Positions 1-6,292 of a DNA stretch of 14,801 bases are shown here, one piece after another. The stretch comes from Gemmatimonadota bacterium (lineage in GTDB: Bacteria > Gemmatimonadota > Gemmatimonadetes > Gemmatimonadales > GWC2-71-9). The notes beneath the pieces were generated by a model. It was not told the DNA's origin. It did no database searches and worked only from the letters and a program-made list of their open reading frames with translations. The DNA lies in NCBI GenBank assembly GCA_022573095.1, contig JACZUR010000027.1, forward strand, positions 1 through 14,801. Direction: 5' to 3'. The stretch's first letter is position 1. Every line of letters starts with the position of its first letter. A program made the position numbers and the translations under genes.

Positions 1-857
1 ATACGTCCGTCTGAAATCAGTTGCTCCAAGGCAATCCGACCGATTTCGCGCCGCACGGGATCAAAACAAGAGATGACAACGGTATCGGGCGTGTCATCGA
101 TAACGACATCTACTCCGGTTGCCGTCTCGAATGCCCTGATATTACGTCCCTCCCTCCCTATGATGCGTCCCTTCATCTCATCCGTGGGAAGAGCAACGGC
201 GGATACCGATATTTCAGCGGCATGTGTTGGCGCGAGACGCTGGATGGCAAGTGAGACTATCTTCTTCGCCTCATGCTCGGCAGAGCGATCCGCCTCCTCC
301 TTCATCTTCCTCACCGTCGCCGCAGCTTCCGCCCGCGCCTCCGCTTCCAGATCGCTAATCAGCTCTTTGCGCGCATCCGCGGCAGACAATCCAGACACCT
401 TCTCGAGGCGGCGGCGCTTCTCGCTAATGATCCGCGCGAGCTCCTCGCGATAATTCTCGGCCTCAGCTTCCTTCTCGCTCAACGATCGCTCCTTCCCCTT
501 AATTTCCTTCTCGCGGTCGTCGAGCGTGTTCATTTTCCTATCTATCGATCTGTCACGCTCATCCAGGCGGTGTTCCTGTCTCTCAAAATCTTCTCTCCGC
601 TTCTGAGCTTCTTTGTCCCAGTTCTCCCTGGCGCTCAGCACATCTTCTTTCGCCTTTACCGCGCCTTCGGCCTTGACGGTCGTAGCTTCCCGCCGCGCCT
701 CGCTTACAATCCGTTCCGCCTCGTCAGCAGCCGAGCGTCCCTGAGCCTCGATCAGCCTGCGTTCGGTTCGCCGTCCGATAAAGTAAAAAACCGCCCCGGC
801 AATTACTACACCGCCGAGAACGGCAACCGGCACGACCCCAACCAGATCAGCTGGCAT
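1..857 (-). CDS. rny: Ribonuclease Y, N-terminal part (runs off the window)
   Basis: Endoribonuclease Y starts mRNA decay from the inner face of the membrane. The 285 codons visible here begin with a short extracytoplasmic tail and one membrane segment (about residues 5-27, rich in V/G/A and ending FYFIGRR). A long, highly charged coiled coil follows (about 30-200, many E/K/R), then the start of the KH domain with the signature GRIIGREGRNIRAFE (about 230-245). The HD nuclease domain must lie beyond the window edge, so catalysis cannot be judged. The start chosen is ATG 855-857: it gives the family's usual N-terminal anchor directly, and a GGAG lies about 11 bases upstream. It is the last visible gene of the infC block, 94 bases after zapA. 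There is no convincing terminator in that gap, so co-transcription is likely. Identity is firm from KH motif plus architecture. Confidence 0.93.
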   Translation of the reverse strand, partial: MPADLVGVVPVAVLGGVVIAGAVFYFIGRRTERRLIEAQGRSAADEAERIVSEARREATTVKAEGAVKAKEDVLSARENWDKEAQKRREDFERQEHRLDERDRSIDRKMNTLDDREKEIKGKERSLSEKEAEAENYREELARIISEKRRRLEKVSGLSAADARKELISDLEAEARAEAAATVRKMKEEADRSAEHEAKKIVSLAIQRLAPTHAAEISVSAVALPTDEMKGRIIGREGRNIRAFETATGVDVVIDDTPDTVVISCFDPVRREIGRIALEQLISDGR

Positions 858-872
858 ATTTATCTGTTCTCC

Positions 873-904
873 AACGGACGACCGAGACCGACCAGAAGTC
901 CGTT
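873..904 (-). other. Hairpin just upstream of the rny ribosome binding site
   Basis: In the zapA-rny spacer the transcript contains AACGGAC and, 18 bases on, GTCCGTT, giving a perfect 7-bp stem. The GGAG of rny follows directly. There is no run of T after it, so it is not an intrinsic terminator. It could affect translation or processing of rny mRNA; that is inference. The rest of the 94-base spacer shows nothing recognisable. Confidence 0.4.
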
Positions 905-951
905 AATTATCGAACTCGTGGGTTACTTAGTGATTCCCGAAACTTTGCAAT

Positions 952-1284
952 TTAAAGGTCCTGGGGTGCCGTGGCAATCGAACCCGGATCCCTCCCTCTC
1001 TTTAAGGGAGGAAGGAGCCGAGACAGACTGACCGTGAGAGCAGACAGGCGCTCCGCCATCTCTCCGCCCGATCGTTGCGCCTGAAAAAGCTCGTCTGTAA
1101 TTGCGAGAGCCGCGAGAATCGCGGCTTTCGGCGCTGCCACAACCGAACCTCCCGAAGTGGCGTCGCGCAACGCGCGGTCGACATGTGCGGCTACCTGTCT
1201 TGTGTACTCTTCAGATCGGTCGGAACGCAGGGAATACTCCTCCGTCCCGATCTTAACGCGCACGACGGTCTTCTTATTGCTCAC
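952..1284 (-). CDS. zapA: Cell division protein ZapA
   Basis: ZapA is a small cytoplasmic protein that bundles FtsZ filaments at the division ring. This 110-residue protein has the family layout: an N-terminal beta part (VVRVKIGTEEYSLRSD, residues 7-22), then EEYTRQVAAHVDRALRD, and a helix with AAILAALAITDELF (about 53-67) that continues into a dimerising coiled coil. Length is typical. The start is GTG at 1282-1284, which overlaps the TGA of the upstream coiled-coil gene in the four bases GTGA, so translation is probably coupled. The C-terminal tail after about residue 90 (KRGRDPGSIATAPQDL) is not family-like and is encoded by a stretch that can fold as a hairpin (989-1013). ZapA next to rny and downstream of pheT is a known arrangement in several phyla. 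No FtsZ gene is in view. Confidence 0.88.
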   Translation of the reverse strand: MSNKKTVVRVKIGTEEYSLRSDRSEEYTRQVAAHVDRALRDATSGGSVVAAPKAAILAALAITDELFQAQRSGGEMAERLSALTVSLSRLLPPLKRGRDPGSIATAPQDL

Positions 1285-1580
1285 TCGTTGGACTCGCTTT
1301 CGGCGACCTGTTCCTCCAGGAAACGCAGCCTGCTGACAAGTACGTTAGACTTCTCGCGCGCAGTCTTGACGCGGCCTCTCAGGTCACCGTTCTCACTCTC
1401 GAGATCGGCAATGCGATCCAACGTCTCCTCATCAGCCGTCGACTCCTCGCCGTTCAATCCCCGGTTCGCTTCAGCCTTCAACGCCCGTCTTCTCCAAGAC
1501 GCTAGTTCTTCAGAGACCTTCTTCAGGACGGCCTCCAATTGGTCAAGCGCTTCCCACTCAGGCCTGGCGGAGTCTGACAT
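1281..1580 (-). CDS. Small coiled-coil protein between pheT and zapA
   Basis: I do not recognise a named family. The protein is 99 residues from ATG 1578-1580 (a TTG one codon earlier is also possible). It is acidic and strongly helical, with two coiled-coil stretches: about residues 10-40 (LDQLEAVLKKVSEELASWRRR) and 55-97 (LDRIADLESENGDLRGRV...RLRFLEEQV), separated by a polar linker around 42-53. No membrane segment, signal peptide or cysteine is seen. Its start lies inside the last 23 bases of pheT and its stop overlaps the zapA start (GTGA), so it is translated with both. Position and fold suggest a partner of ZapA or a ZapB-like division/structural factor; that is inference from context, not from sequence identity. 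It reads as a real gene because of both tight overlaps and clean heptad-like patterning. Confidence 0.72.
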   Translation of the reverse strand: MSDSARPEWEALDQLEAVLKKVSEELASWRRRALKAEANRGLNGEESTADEETLDRIADLESENGDLRGRVKTAREKSNVLVSRLRFLEEQVAESESNE

Positions 1581-3909
1581 CAAGCTTCTTTTCTAAAGTT
1601 TCCACTATTCGTTTCACGGCGTGATCCGCGTCCCTGTCACGCAAAGTCTTGCCGGGCGCCCTGAAGATCAGGTGCCACGCGACACTCCGGCCGCCAATCC
1701 CCTCAGTTCGATACTCGTCGAATATTACGACGGATTCTAAAAATGGGCCAGCGGCTTCCTGCATTACGGTTTCAGTTTCCGCAACATCAACACCATCGGG
1801 AATAACCAGCGCCAGGTCGCGCTCCACGGGCGGAGTATTCGGCAACGTCCGAAACTTGCGAACGGTCGACTCCCCCAGCGTCAGTTCCACCTCGAAGCCA
1901 AAGACCCTAGCCACCCACTCAGGACGGTCGCATACAACCTCCATCGCCCACCCCAGACGACCTCCATCCTCACCGGTCACCGCCCAACCGGATTCGTTCT
2001 CGCCGATATTTCCCACCCCGCAAACAGCCACCGTCTCCTCCAGCAGGAACTTTAAATCCCAGAGATCATAATCGTTATCCGCCGATGAGTTCGACCAATG
2101 GGTGGCTTTTCGCGCGCCGGTGACGACACCAGCTACATGAAATTGCTCGGCGGGCCGCACATCCTTTCCCACACGCCGAAAGACGGTCCCTATCTCAAAC
2201 AGACGTACGTTCCGCTCCCGGACCGACCAGTTGTATTCGACCGACCTGGCCAAACCGGTCATCAGATCAGTTCGTAAGAACGCCTCGTCCGCCGACAGCG
2301 GATTGAGAATCGGCTGCGCATCCGGCCCAGGGGTTCGGCTGAAACTGACGCTTCGCACCTCATGGAGACCATTTGCAGTCAGCGCGGTTCTGACCCTCGC
2401 CTTTAGAATCTCTATCCCGTCGTTGGGTACCGTTCCGGGCCGAAACGGCCTCATCTCCGTCGGAAAGGAGTTGTATCCTCTTAGACGCGCGACTTCCTCG
2501 ATGAGATCAACCTCGCGAGTGACATCGGGCCGCCAACCTGGAACCTGAACTGCGAGTCTATCGTCTTTCGGCGCAACAGCGAATCCCACGCTCGTTAGAT
2601 AGTCCTCGATTTCTTGTATCGGAATCTCGACACCAAGCAGATGCTCCACTCGTGCCGGGCGTAGGAAAACGTTTGCGTGACCTATCGGATTCGGGTACAA
2701 ATCGATCGGGGCTTCGGCTTCCTCTCCGCCAGCCACAGCAATAATCAGAGACACCGCCCGGCGAAGCGCATCAGGCATCCCCTGTAAGTCAGTGCCGCGC
2801 TCGAATCTGTAGGATGCGTCTGTAGTGAGCTTCAATGCGGTTCTTGTCGCGCGTATGCCCTTCGGTTCGAAGTAGGCGCACTCCAGCAGAATGTTCGTCG
2901 TGGAGTTAGTCACTTCGGAGCCTACATCACCCATGACGCCACCCACGGCGATGGGCTTGGACGCATCGCAGATCATCGTCATTCCGGCGTTCAACTCGCG
3001 CAGCTCGCCGTCTAGCGTGGTAAGCGTTTCGCCGTCTTGTGCATTGCGGATGACCACTGCGCCGCCGAGCGTGTCGAGATCGAACGCGTGAAGAGGTTGA
3101 TTCAACTCGAACAGGATGTAATTCGTCGCGTCTACCACATTATTGATCGAGCGGGACCCGATGCTGTGCATCCGCGACTTCAGCCACACCGGAGACGGGC
3201 CGATTTCCACTCCACGAACCGCCGCCGCCATGTATCGCGGGCAGCCCTCCGTATCCTCGATCGTGACCGTTACGCCCGCTATCTCGCCGGTCGACCCTGT
3301 TCTCACAGGCTGCTTCGTGTCGTCCGGCGCGCCGGGAATTTGGCACAGCCTCGGATTGATCCCCAATGACGCGCCGAGTTCACGCGCAATCCCCTTGTGA
3401 CAGAGGACGTCGGGTCTGTCGGGATTAACGTCTATGGCAAGCCGCGTATCGCGCAGCTTTAGTGCCTCGGGCAGGCTGGTTCCCGGGCTGCTATCCACAC
3501 TCAACTCCATGAGCCCGCCCCCCTCCGACCCGAGGTCGACTTCGCTCTCGGAACAGAGCATACCATTCGACTCGACACCGCGGATCTTAAGCTTCTTGAT
3601 CTTGAAATCACCCGGCAGCACCGAACCTACAGAAGCATAGGGATATTTTTTCCCAGCTGTTACATTCGGCGCGCCACAGACCACATCCACTATACCATTT
3701 CCCGTATCCACTCTGCACACCGTTAGACGGTCAGCATCGGGGTGTTGCGATACCTCTTGCACCAGCGCAACGATTACGTCTGCGAGTTCATCCCCGATAG
3801 GTTCAACCGCATCGACCGGAGCAACTGCATTCGCAAGACGTTCAGCAGCGTCCTTCGGGTCGACCGTCTGGCCGAGCATTTCAGAAATCCAGTTGATCGA
3901 AACGTTCAC
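1558..3909 (-). CDS. pheT: Phenylalanine-tRNA ligase beta subunit
   Basis: Beta subunit of the alpha2-beta2 phenylalanyl-tRNA synthetase; it binds tRNA-Phe and hydrolyses mischarged Tyr-tRNA. At 783 residues it is full length. In order: an N-terminal helix region (NVSINWISEML), an EMAP/tRNA-binding-like domain around 40-150 with HPDADRLTVCRVDTG, the B3/4 editing domain (about 210-375; SINNVVDATNYI and NQPLHAFDLD are visible), the B5 domain (about 400-475), the catalytic-like core, and a C-terminal FDX-ACB anticodon-binding domain from about 690 (PPVERDLALVIP to the end). The start is GTG 3907-3909, one base after the pheS stop, so the subunits are probably made by coupled translation in equal amounts. 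A small variation is DRPDVLCHKG where many homologues have NRPD(C/x)LS..G. No frameshift or gap is seen. Confidence 0.97.
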   Translation of the reverse strand: MNVSINWISEMLGQTVDPKDAAERLANAVAPVDAVEPIGDELADVIVALVQEVSQHPDADRLTVCRVDTGNGIVDVVCGAPNVTAGKKYPYASVGSVLPGDFKIKKLKIRGVESNGMLCSESEVDLGSEGGGLMELSVDSSPGTSLPEALKLRDTRLAIDVNPDRPDVLCHKGIARELGASLGINPRLCQIPGAPDDTKQPVRTGSTGEIAGVTVTIEDTEGCPRYMAAAVRGVEIGPSPVWLKSRMHSIGSRSINNVVDATNYILFELNQPLHAFDLDTLGGAVVIRNAQDGETLTTLDGELRELNAGMTMICDASKPIAVGGVMGDVGSEVTNSTTNILLECAYFEPKGIRATRTALKLTTDASYRFERGTDLQGMPDALRRAVSLIIAVAGGEEAEAPIDLYPNPIGHANVFLRPARVEHLLGVEIPIQEIEDYLTSVGFAVAPKDDRLAVQVPGWRPDVTREVDLIEEVARLRGYNSFPTEMRPFRPGTVPNDGIEILKARVRTALTANGLHEVRSVSFSRTPGPDAQPILNPLSADEAFLRTDLMTGLARSVEYNWSVRERNVRLFEIGTVFRRVGKDVRPAEQFHVAGVVTGARKATHWSNSSADNDYDLWDLKFLLEETVAVCGVGNIGENESGWAVTGEDGGRLGWAMEVVCDRPEWVARVFGFEVELTLGESTVRKFRTLPNTPPVERDLALVIPDGVDVAETETVMQEAAGPFLESVVIFDEYRTEGIGGRSVAWHLIFRAPGKTLRDRDADHAVKRIVETLEKKLDVRLRQA

Positions 3910-3910
3910 T

Positions 3911-4936
3911 TTAATCCACGAACTGGGACAGCATCCTCATGTCGTTCTGGAACAACATTCTGATGTCAGGGATACCGTGACGGATCATCGCTATACGGTG
4001 CGGACCCATGCCAAAGGCGTAACCAGTGTACTTCTCAGCGTCGACCCCACATCGCTCGAAAACTGCCGGGTGAACCATCCCTGCACCCATGATTTCCATG
4101 AAACCCGTCTGTTTGCACGTGGAGCAACCGCTCCCGCTGCACATGGGGCAACCGACATCGACTTCTGCCGACGGTTCGGTAAACGGAAAGAACGACGGAC
4201 GGAAGCGCACCGAGGTACCCTTGGCGAAAAACCGTGCGACGAAAAAGTCGATGGCCGCCTTGAAATCGACAAAGCTGATCCCTTCATCGACTGCAAGGCC
4301 TTCGATCTGTTCGAATACCGGTGAGTGAGATGGATCGAACGGGTCACGCCGATAAACGGTGCCGGGGACCACTATCCGGATCGGTGGTTCATATTGCTCG
4401 AGCGTGTGCGCCTGCATGGGAGAGGTATGAGTCCGGAGCACAACACCGGGGGCCAAGTAGAAAGAGTCCTGCATGTCCGCGGCGGGGTGATCCAGCGGGA
4501 TGTTGAGTTTCGTGAAGTTGTACTCTTCGGTCTCGGCCTCGGGCCCGACTATTCTCGTGAACCCTATTTCCCGGAAGATTTCACAGATCTCATCTACGAC
4601 CGTCGTAACCGGATGCAGCGCGCCCCGCCATCCCTTTCGCGAGGGCATCGTGAGATCCACTTCATCATCGGACGCGGTTTGCTGTGAGAGGATCTGCTCT
4701 CGAGCCTCGAGAGCAGACTCGACCTGGTTCTTGAGAAGGTTCGCCGCAGCGCCAATCTCTTTGCGTTCACCGGGTTCAAGATCGCGAAGAGACCGCAAGA
4801 GACGGGTGAGCCTGCCAGATTTGCGCCCCAGTAAATCACGCCGGATCTCTGAGATCCGGTCGCTATCAGCCTCAGGAATCGAGTCTGACGTGCTTCTTAT
4901 CCCGTCAAGCTGTTCTCTTGCCGCGGTCGTGGGCAT
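3911..4936 (-). CDS. pheS: Phenylalanine-tRNA ligase alpha subunit
   Basis: Catalytic subunit of phenylalanyl-tRNA synthetase, which activates phenylalanine with ATP and charges tRNA-Phe. The 341-residue length is normal. Residues 1-90 form the usual N-terminal coiled coil; the class II core follows: a motif 1 region (FTRIVGPEAETEEYNFTKLNIP), motif 2 (YRRDPFDPSHSPVFEQIEGL), GAGMVHPAVFE and motif 3 (YAFGMGPHRIAMIRHGIPDIR). The motif 3 arginine is present, but the residue before it is His where many homologues have Glu. A Cys-rich insert (CPMCSGSGCSTC) precedes the GMVHP segment; related PheS proteins have a C-x2-C there, so this is an enlarged version that might bind metal. Start ATG 4934-4936 is 20 bases after rplT with only a weak Shine-Dalgarno match. 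Order infC-rpmI-rplT-pheS-pheT matches the classical arrangement. Confidence 0.96.
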   Translation of the reverse strand: MPTTAAREQLDGIRSTSDSIPEADSDRISEIRRDLLGRKSGRLTRLLRSLRDLEPGERKEIGAAANLLKNQVESALEAREQILSQQTASDDEVDLTMPSRKGWRGALHPVTTVVDEICEIFREIGFTRIVGPEAETEEYNFTKLNIPLDHPAADMQDSFYLAPGVVLRTHTSPMQAHTLEQYEPPIRIVVPGTVYRRDPFDPSHSPVFEQIEGLAVDEGISFVDFKAAIDFFVARFFAKGTSVRFRPSFFPFTEPSAEVDVGCPMCSGSGCSTCKQTGFMEIMGAGMVHPAVFERCGVDAEKYTGYAFGMGPHRIAMIRHGIPDIRMLFQNDMRMLSQFVD

Positions 4937-4956
4937 CCGTACTTAGCAACCGCCGA

Positions 4957-5310
4957 CTAAAGATTTTGCTTTGCTAACTCTGCCAACTCTCCGAACGCCT
5001 CTGAATCGCGTACAGCAAGATCCGCCAGCATTTTTCGGTTGATCTCAACTCCGGCGTTCTTCAATCCGCACATGAGCCGGCTGTAGGACACCTCGTGCTC
5101 TCTGGCGGCAGCATTGATCCTCACAATCCATAGTCGGCGAAAGTCCCTCTTCTTTCGTTTCCTGTGAGTGTAGGCGTAGTGCCAGCCCCGTTCAACCGTC
5201 TCCTTCGCCGATTTATAGAGCTTGCTTCTCCCACCACGAAAGCCCTTTGCCGCACGCATGATCTTCTTCTTGCGCTTCAGCCGCGCAACGCTGTTATCTG
5301 CCCTAGGCAT
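4957..5310 (-). CDS. rplT: 50S ribosomal protein L20
   Basis: L20 is an early 50S assembly protein that binds 23S rRNA; in several bacteria it also binds its own mRNA leader to repress the infC-rpmI-rplT operon. The 117 residues match the family in length and sequence: a basic N-terminal extension (RLKRKKKIMRAAKGFRGGR), the WHYAYTHRKRKKRDFRRLWI core (about 43-62), INAAARE and LMCGLKNAGVEINRKMLADLA. Start ATG 5308-5310 has an AGGAG about 7 bases upstream, and that site overlaps the TAG stop of rpmI. The presence of a terminator-type leader before infC makes autogenous control by L20 a natural hypothesis here. Confidence 0.97.
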   Translation of the reverse strand: MPRADNSVARLKRKKKIMRAAKGFRGGRSKLYKSAKETVERGWHYAYTHRKRKKRDFRRLWIVRINAAAREHEVSYSRLMCGLKNAGVEINRKMLADLAVRDSEAFGELAELAKQNL

Positions 5311-5319
5311 AGCGCACTC

Positions 5320-5514
5320 CTATTTAGCCAAGAGGCGTCGCAACCTGCCTTCATCAGCCTTGGAGACCAACACGGCCTGGCGCAATCCTCTCTTACGTTT
5401 CGGATGTTTCTTGGTGAGAATGTGACTCTTGAAGGCTTTGTGCCTCTTGAGTTTTCCACTAGCAGTCAGCTTGAGACGTTTATACGCCGCTCGTTTCGTT
5501 TTCTGTTTAGGCAT
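5320..5514 (-). CDS. rpmI: 50S ribosomal protein L35
   Basis: Small basic ribosomal protein of the large subunit, 64 residues as expected. The hallmark sequence is clear: MPKQKTKRAAYKRLKLTASG, then KLKRHKAFKSHILTKK and KRKRGLRQAVLVSKADE. Start ATG 5512-5514 has an AGGA upstream at good spacing. It sits 46 bases after infC and 9 bases before rplT, the conserved order of this operon. Confidence 0.97.
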   Translation of the reverse strand: MPKQKTKRAAYKRLKLTASGKLKRHKAFKSHILTKKHPKRKRGLRQAVLVSKADEGRLRRLLAK

Positions 5515-5560
5515 TGTTTTTCCTGACCATCTATTCGCCGGGCAAACTCTTCAGTGGCGC

Positions 5561-6088
5561 CTACTTCCCCTTCGGCGCCACGATCACACTCATGTTCCGA
5601 CCCTCGAGTTTCGGTTTTGAGTCAGCCTTACCTACATCTTCCAGGAGCCCCAAACTCTCTTCGATGATCTCAGCCCCCAATTCGGGGCGGGCCAACTGCC
5701 TTCCCCGGAACATCATGGTGAGTTTGACCTTGTTGCCTTCTATCAAGAAGTTGCGCGCATGCCTGATCTTGAACTCCATATCATGGCTGCTGATGTCGGG
5801 CCGCATCTTCACTTCTTTGACATGTATTGTGTGCTGTTTTTTGCGAGCCACTCGAGCGGCTTTCTGCTGCTCGAACTTGAACTTTCCGTAGTCCATTATC
5901 TTGACGACCGGCGGCTTCGCCGAGGCAGCAACCTCAACCAGATCAAGACCCCGTTCGGCCGCAGCACTGAGCGCCTCCTCGACCGGCATCACTCCCAGTT
6001 GCTCTCCGTCATCCGCAACAACCCTCACTGGGCTGATGCGAATCCTTTCGTTTACCCGTGTTTCGTTTTCTCTCGACTGTTTCGGCAG
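5561..6088 (-). CDS. infC: Translation initiation factor IF-3, CTG start
   Basis: IF-3 binds the 30S subunit, keeps it apart from 50S and rejects incorrect start codons. The N-domain motif RVNERIRISPVRVVADDGEQLG, the linker, and the C-domain (KEVKMRPDISSHDMEFK, LTMMFRGRQLARPE) are all present. The first ordinary start codon in frame is GTG 6026-6028, but that would delete the conserved RVNERIRISP segment and has no ribosome binding site. Reading upstream, the frame stays open to a TAG at 6101-6103. Between that stop and RVNERI the only plausible start is CTG 6086-6088, six bases after AGGAGG. It gives 175 residues beginning (M)PKQSRENETRVNERI, the normal IF-3 length. Rare start codons on infC (AUU in E. 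coli) are known and let IF-3 limit its own synthesis. The gene is first in the infC-rpmI-rplT-pheST block. Confidence 0.93.
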   Translation of the reverse strand: MPKQSRENETRVNERIRISPVRVVADDGEQLGVMPVEEALSAAAERGLDLVEVAASAKPPVVKIMDYGKFKFEQQKAARVARKKQHTIHVKEVKMRPDISSHDMEFKIRHARNFLIEGNKVKLTMMFRGRQLARPELGAEIIEESLGLLEDVGKADSKPKLEGRNMSVIVAPKGK

Positions 6089-6094
6089 GCGGTA

Positions 6095-6100
6095 CCTCCT
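6095..6100 (-). promoter_or_regulatory. infC ribosome binding site that decides the CTG start
   Basis: AGGAGG on the coding strand, six bases before CTG 6086-6088 and directly after the in-frame TAG. It is among the strongest Shine-Dalgarno sequences in the window, and no ATG, GTG or TTG lies at a usable distance from it. Confidence 0.85.
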
Positions 6101-6112
6101 CTACAAAACAAC

Positions 6113-6145
6113 AAAAAAACGGACCCCGGGATGCACCGAAATCCG
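6113..6145 (-). terminator. Intrinsic terminator in the infC leader (attenuator)
   Basis: The transcript holds CGGATTTCGG, a six-base loop TGCATC, and CCGGGGTCCG, giving a 10-bp stem with three consecutive U-G pairs in the middle. Seven T follow, then a T-rich tract (GTTGTTTT). This is a textbook intrinsic terminator. It lies only 12 bases before the infC Shine-Dalgarno, too close for a promoter to fit in between, so it must sit inside the infC mRNA leader and work as an attenuator rather than only ending the upstream operon. Confidence 0.8.
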
Positions 6146-6184
6146 CACAACCGTTAGTGTCGAACCTTCGCGGTTGGTATTCGG
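6136..6184 (-). promoter_or_regulatory. Candidate antiterminator fold in the infC leader
   Basis: CCGAA at 6180-6184 can pair with TTCGG at 6136-6140, enclosing a second helix CAACCG (6171-6176) with CGGTTG (6148-6153). The TTCGG half is also part of the 5' arm of the terminator, so the two folds exclude each other. Further upstream in the leader a short hairpin AGACGC-TGT-GCGTCT (6228-6242) is seen. The design resembles known L20-type leaders of this operon in Bacillales, but I cannot show the L20 binding mimic; the controlling ligand is inference. Confidence 0.5.
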
Positions 6185-6263
6185 GACCCTAAAAACTCGA
6201 CCAGTCAACCCAGCCGGCAAGAGGGTGAGACGCACAGCGTCTACTTGCTAAATTGTGCGGACT

Positions 6264-6292
6264 AACCTACCCCTCAGGTCAGTTAATGTCAA
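6264..6292 (-). promoter_or_regulatory. Candidate sigma-70 promoter for the infC operon
   Basis: TTGACA at 6287-6292, a perfect -35 consensus, is followed after exactly 17 bases by TAGGTT at 6264-6269 (three of six -10 consensus positions). The -35 lies in the last codons of the metallo-hydrolase gene. Transcription would begin near 6257 and give a leader of about 165 bases including the attenuator. A second TTGACT at 6203-6208 has no matching -10. The remaining spacer between the hydrolase stop and infC is accounted for by this leader. Confidence 0.5.

Noticed and set aside
273..1031. Long plus-strand frame of 252 codons opposite rny
   Set aside because: It is a shadow of the rny coiled-coil coding sequence with no recognisable protein pattern, and it crosses the rny-zapA spacer into zapA.
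958..1075. tRNA-like or 6S-RNA-like structure at the 3' end of zapA (GGTTCGATT followed by GGCACCCCA; hairpin at 989-1013)
   Set aside because: The GGTTCGA match is suggestive, but the T stem does not pair, no complementary acceptor strand lies upstream, and the bases are explained as zapA codons. 6S RNA often follows zapA, yet the spacer is too short and I cannot fold the typical long bubble structure.
6228..6242. AGACGC-TGT-GCGTCT hairpin as terminator of the hydrolase gene
   Set aside because: Six base pairs and no T-run on either strand; more likely just part of the infC leader.
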